Source: Gracilariopsis chorda
Lineage: Eukaryota; Rhodophyta; Florideophyceae; Gracilariales; Gracilariaceae
NCBI GenBank assembly: GCA_003194525.1
Contig: NBIV01000349.1
Location: 1 to 53,817 of the forward strand
Direction: 5' to 3'
Length of the DNA stretch: 53,817 nt
Shown here: in pieces, positions 50,501 through 53,817 of the stretch
Layout of the letters: the number at the start of each line of letters is the position of its first letter
Numbering within the stretch: the stretch's first letter is position 1
Translations under genes and position numbers: made by a program
The notes under the pieces: model-generated
What the model saw: the letters and a program-made list of their open reading frames with translations, nothing else
The model's database searches: none
Told to the model about the DNA's origin: nothing

Positions 50501-52660
50501 TGCTACAGGATATCATATATCGAACACGATCGATACCGTTGTTGATCAAGAGAACAACAACTAAGATCGCCTCTGCCAGATTAGCGTCGGCCAGACGTCC
50601 TGTAGCTCTTCATAAGCGAAATTGGCTCAAATAAATCCACTTCTGCGGTGCCCTTAAACATCTATTCCTTTCACCTTTTTGAAGTCAAGATTTACGACAC
50701 ACGTGCCCCGCAGAGTATTGGGGTGCCTGGAGAGAAATTGGGGTAAAACCTTTAGTTGTGTTGGATCGGAAGTGTTGCGCCTCGCGAGGAACCAGAAATG
50801 GAATTGTGCTTCTTTCGTGTCAGTTCTATCCCCTTTCTCCAGAGTTGAGGCAGGCGCGGCTTGATTTACTCACATCGCAATGTGTTCGTAATAAATGAAC
50901 ACTAACAAAGTACTTATCACCTATTCACTCTACATTACACGCATAGTCCTAAAGACCATGTTAGTTGCTTGAACCCTTCTCGCTTCTGAACTTTAATGCG
51001 TTGCAGCACTCCTTCACACCATACCCACTACCCCGAAATGTGACTTATGCGGGTCATGGTCGACGTTGTTTGTGAGATTTAGAGCCTCTACCTTTTGAAA
51101 GCCTGGTGTTGCAGTCCCATCTCTACTATTCTATTTAATCCGTCTTTCATGGTTGTATCTCTACTAGATCAAGTAAGCTTATTCGACTTCCGTAAACGAC
51201 CGAAAACATCTCATAGCAGTTCGCAGCCTTAATTGGCTCAACTAAATGTACTTCCGCGGTTCCCTCGAAAAAAGAATTTCTAGGAATGCAGAAGAAGATT
51301 TCTTGTTGCACTGCAGTTTGCTGGGTCGTAGGTGTCAGTGCGGCTGAGTTGGCAGGTCAAACGCCTCCCTCGGTATGAGGACAATAGCGCGACGATCCTC
51401 CTCCTTCTGGACATTCGCGATCTTCGCTTTCTCATCGCTCCGAAAGCAGCTTGAGTTTCTAACTCCGACTCTACCATCTTCTTCGCGAAAAATTCCCACC
51501 CAGCCTTTCAGGGAGGAGCAGTGAGAACCTCCTAGTACTCAGTGAACAGGATAAGTTCTGCGTATTCGACTATCTAAATTCAAAAATCTACTTCACAAGT
51601 TAGTTAACCGAAAGAGCGCAATAATCCATTACTTCGCGATAGACGCAGCCAGAGCGATAGAGAACGAGTAGTTTGCGAGAACCAGTTCCCGTAGTATTCG
51701 GGAAAGCCTGATTAAGACAGAGGTATTCTTTCGTCAACAGACAACACCTGATAAGCTCTGACAATGGACGCCGGTCCAATGGTTCACAGGAACTTACGGG
51801 CAAGAAACGATGCTAGCTAGCACCGACACAGATCCTTGCTGTAGCAGTAAGTTCTACTGATTGCAAAGAATGTTTCTACCCCGTCAAACCGACAAGCCGC
51901 AGCGCTAAGCTGTGGTTAAATAAAAACCGCCATTCATCAAAGACTGTTTTCTCCGTTCGATGGTGTAGTACGGTTAGAAACAGTATCGTTGTCTTGGATA
52001 GATATATTGGATAAGGACTATCCTTTCTGTACGATAGTGTAGTACTGTTAGGAACAGTATCTATACGATGGTACACCAACAAAGGTATCAAATCCCAAAA
52101 GAAGCAACAAAGACGATACCATTGCCAGTCTTCACATATTTTGCAAAGCCGTACTGGGCTTGTTACGCGAAAGGCGCATGCAACCCCAAAGCCCAAGCAA
52201 GGCATCAATTGCGCCAACGCGGCATTGCTTGCCGCAATACTGTGACATATGTTTGTCAGTTGTCGGGATAAAGCCTTAGAATTCGATTGCTATATGCAAT
52301 CAAGGGGTGTTCGTGGGTGGCAACACGAGATTTGGTCAAATCTTTGATCCCTTTCGTCCAGCTGGTTGGGGCTTGTAGGTAGTAAGGCCCAGGGTGGAAA
52401 ATGACAACAAGGACAAAGGGTATCGTAAGTGCAAAACTGGAGTCCGGAGCAACAAGATACGAGAGAAAGAGGGAGTTTATTGACTCTTATGCAGGACACA
52501 GTGAATCCGAGGTTGCATGTGGTGAAATCGAGGAACAGCTGCATAGGGACTTGCGCCGACGGCCCAAAATGTGCCATGTCGGGAACTACATGACATGTTT
52601 TCGCCACTACTAGCGCTGATCACTCAAGTAGCCTTATTGAACAGTATATCCCACACGCAT
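47530..52660. other. 5-kb stretch without a recognised gene
   Basis: ORFs are short (up to 113 codons) on both strands and none resembles a known family. Slightly protein-like frames are 48471-48223 (-), 49343-49528 (+) and 50051-50278 (+), but each is isolated. A 36-bp similarity (AATTGGCTCAA.TAAAT...ACTTC.GCGGT) occurs at about 50623-50658 and 51232-51267. A 33-bp direct repeat is listed separately. The stretch may hold old TE or gene debris. Confidence 0.45.
51955..52061. repeat. 33-bp direct repeat pair
   Basis: Copies at 51955-51987 and 52029-52061 (GT.CGAT.GTGTAGTAC start, CAGTATC end) differ at four positions, with 41 bp between. No gene context. Confidence 0.65.
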
Positions 52661-52664
52661 ACTC

Positions 52665-52793
52665 TATGAGATAGACGTTGCGTTTAACACTCGAGTAGAT
52701 CCTTTCGGGTTCATTAAAGGCATCATACTACCATTTGGCCTCGACAAACACCCTTATTACGCTCTGAACGCGGCCAGAACGTACTATACTCTA
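52665..52793 (+). pseudogene. fragment of a Ty3/gypsy-like reverse transcriptase
   Basis: One frame reads VAFNTRVDPFGFIKGI then ILPFGLDKHPYYALNAA, which fits the RT palm pattern KTAF...G.FEF..MPFGL.NAP.TF. It is short, isolated and lacks the YxDD block, so it is probably the scrap of an old element unrelated to E1-E6. Confidence 0.35.
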
Positions 52794-53656
52794 AAGAACC
52801 AAAGCGTATAGACAGGTTTGGAAATCCTGGTTGTAAGGCAGGAAGAGTTCTTTCGCTTGTTGGGCACAAATACCCAATCATCGTGAGAGGGTTTTGCTGC
52901 GACTCCTAGTCGCAACTGTGCAAGGCTATGCCTTGCCTTGACTCAAAGCGCAATAGAAGAGTTGAAGGGCATGGGAGGGTTGGGAGAAACAAGGTAGAAG
53001 AACAAAAACGGTGACCGTCAGATTTCGGAAGACCAATATCCAAGGCAAGAAAACGCAACTTTGCTGGACAGAAGTTGTGTAGTAGGAGCTTGTGGTTATG
53101 AATCGAGAATAGATTTGTGGCAAGTCCGGCATGTCTTATACTGCCAAAATATGCGCTTCAGTTGCTCGTTTTGAGTTTGGGGTTCAGCCATCCCAAACGG
53201 GAAGATGGTCATCTACGCAGTTCCAATACAGAGACCCAATTCAGAAACGTAGCTACCTACACACCTCTCGAACGAGTAACATGCACTACAGGCAGCAGGT
53301 TACACTTCACTATCATGATGTTCCGTAATCGCCCACCTAGATTCAATCCAATAACATGCGTCTCGCTGTCACCCGCTCCAAGAAAGAAATATTGAGATTA
53401 GCCCAATCTTAGATTGAATCATTCTTTCCCAAATCGATTTTTGACGTGTTTAATATCCCCCCTCGGCCTTCAAAAACCGCCAAGTGGATTTATTAGAGCC
53501 AATGTTGAGGCGATTGTGCCTAAGATGCTCATCAACGTCAACGCTAGTGTCTATCTGACCAGCGACCTCATATGAGGTCAATATTAATTACTTTAGGACT
53601 TTATCAAAACCATAAAAACTTTTTCAAAAAACTTTTTTCACTTTGATCTTCTCATC

Positions 53657-53817
53657 ATGTCTTCTACGCCGGCAGCGCTGAACCATGTCCACAACACATC
53701 ACCAACAGTCGTAGCTGTCAAATCAAGCACTATCGTCAAAAAACATTCGTACACAATGGCCCCGTCCACAGATCTTTTAGTTTCAAAGACCACCTGGTTA
53801 GCCATGTTTCAAGTTCG
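53657..53817 (+). CDS. partial ORF running off the right edge
   Basis: An ATG after an A/T- and C-rich leader (CTTTGATCTTCTCATC) opens 53 codons with no stop before the window ends. The peptide is Ser/Thr/Val-rich (begins MSSTPAALNHVHNTSP). No domain is recognisable. Gag proteins of LTR elements often begin this way, so it could be either a host gene start or another element. Confidence 0.3.
   Translation, partial: MSSTPAALNHVHNTSPTVVAVKSSTIVKKHSYTMAPSTDLLVSKTTWLAMFQV

Overview
The window looks like a transposon-rich stretch of a eukaryotic nuclear genome, most likely an alga. My best guess is a red alga, but this is inference: the host genes are few, intron-poor and too diverged to settle it. 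I see no rRNA, tRNA, CRISPR array or prokaryotic operon. About 34 of 53.8 kb (roughly 64%) is recognisable transposable element (TE), lying in nests.

Layout. 0.2-1.9 kb (-): a frameshifted STELLO-like (DUF288) glycosyltransferase pseudogene. 2.5-3.7 kb (-): a YwqG/DUF1963-family gene. 2.06-2.38 and 6.31-6.63 kb: two copies of an unclassified 312-bp repeat. 7.1-7.9 kb (-): an intact gene for a secreted, partly Cys-rich 246-residue protein. 8.2-8.7 kb: short direct and hairpin-bearing tandem repeats. 9.1-18.5 kb (+): element E1, a Ty3/gypsy chromodomain element whose pol is followed by a 3-kb module that codes on the opposite strand. 18.5-21.65 kb (-): E2, an older Ty3/gypsy element that E1 entered inside the integrase gene. 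21.78-27.21 kb (-): E3, a Ty1/copia element with 182-bp LTRs and GCAAC target-site duplication (TSD). 27.52-32.48 kb (-): E4, a Ty3/gypsy element with 198-bp LTRs and TGAGA TSD. 34.66-39.14 kb (+): E5, a relative of E4 with 204-bp LTRs and TAAAA TSD. 39.62-46.63 kb (-): E6, a Ty1/copia element with 245-bp LTRs and TTTCT TSD; its 5' LTR is split by E7 (43.43-46.49 kb), a pogo/Tc1-mariner-like DNA transposon with TA duplication. 47.1-47.4 kb (-): a small gene with its own TATA box, encoding a signal-peptide, acidic-pro-piece, cationic six-Cys peptide. 47.5-53.6 kb: mostly unrecognised, with one reverse-transcriptase scrap. 53.66 kb to the end: an open ORF running off the window.

How it fits together. 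The TEs are mostly dead. Each carries stops, frameshifts or deletions, yet E3-E6 keep LTR pairs with perfect TSDs. Hand-counted LTR identities (about 97% E4, 96% E6, 92% E5, 91% E3) suggest several waves of insertion. E3-E6 share a primer-binding core close to TGGTAGCATC, pointing to one host tRNA primer, probably the initiator tRNA.

Most unusual: (1) the antisense unit of E1, about 859 codons in one frame with only five stops, bracketed by two copies of a polypurine tract; (2) the cationic Cys-rich secreted peptide gene; (3) the secreted Cys-rich 246-residue protein.
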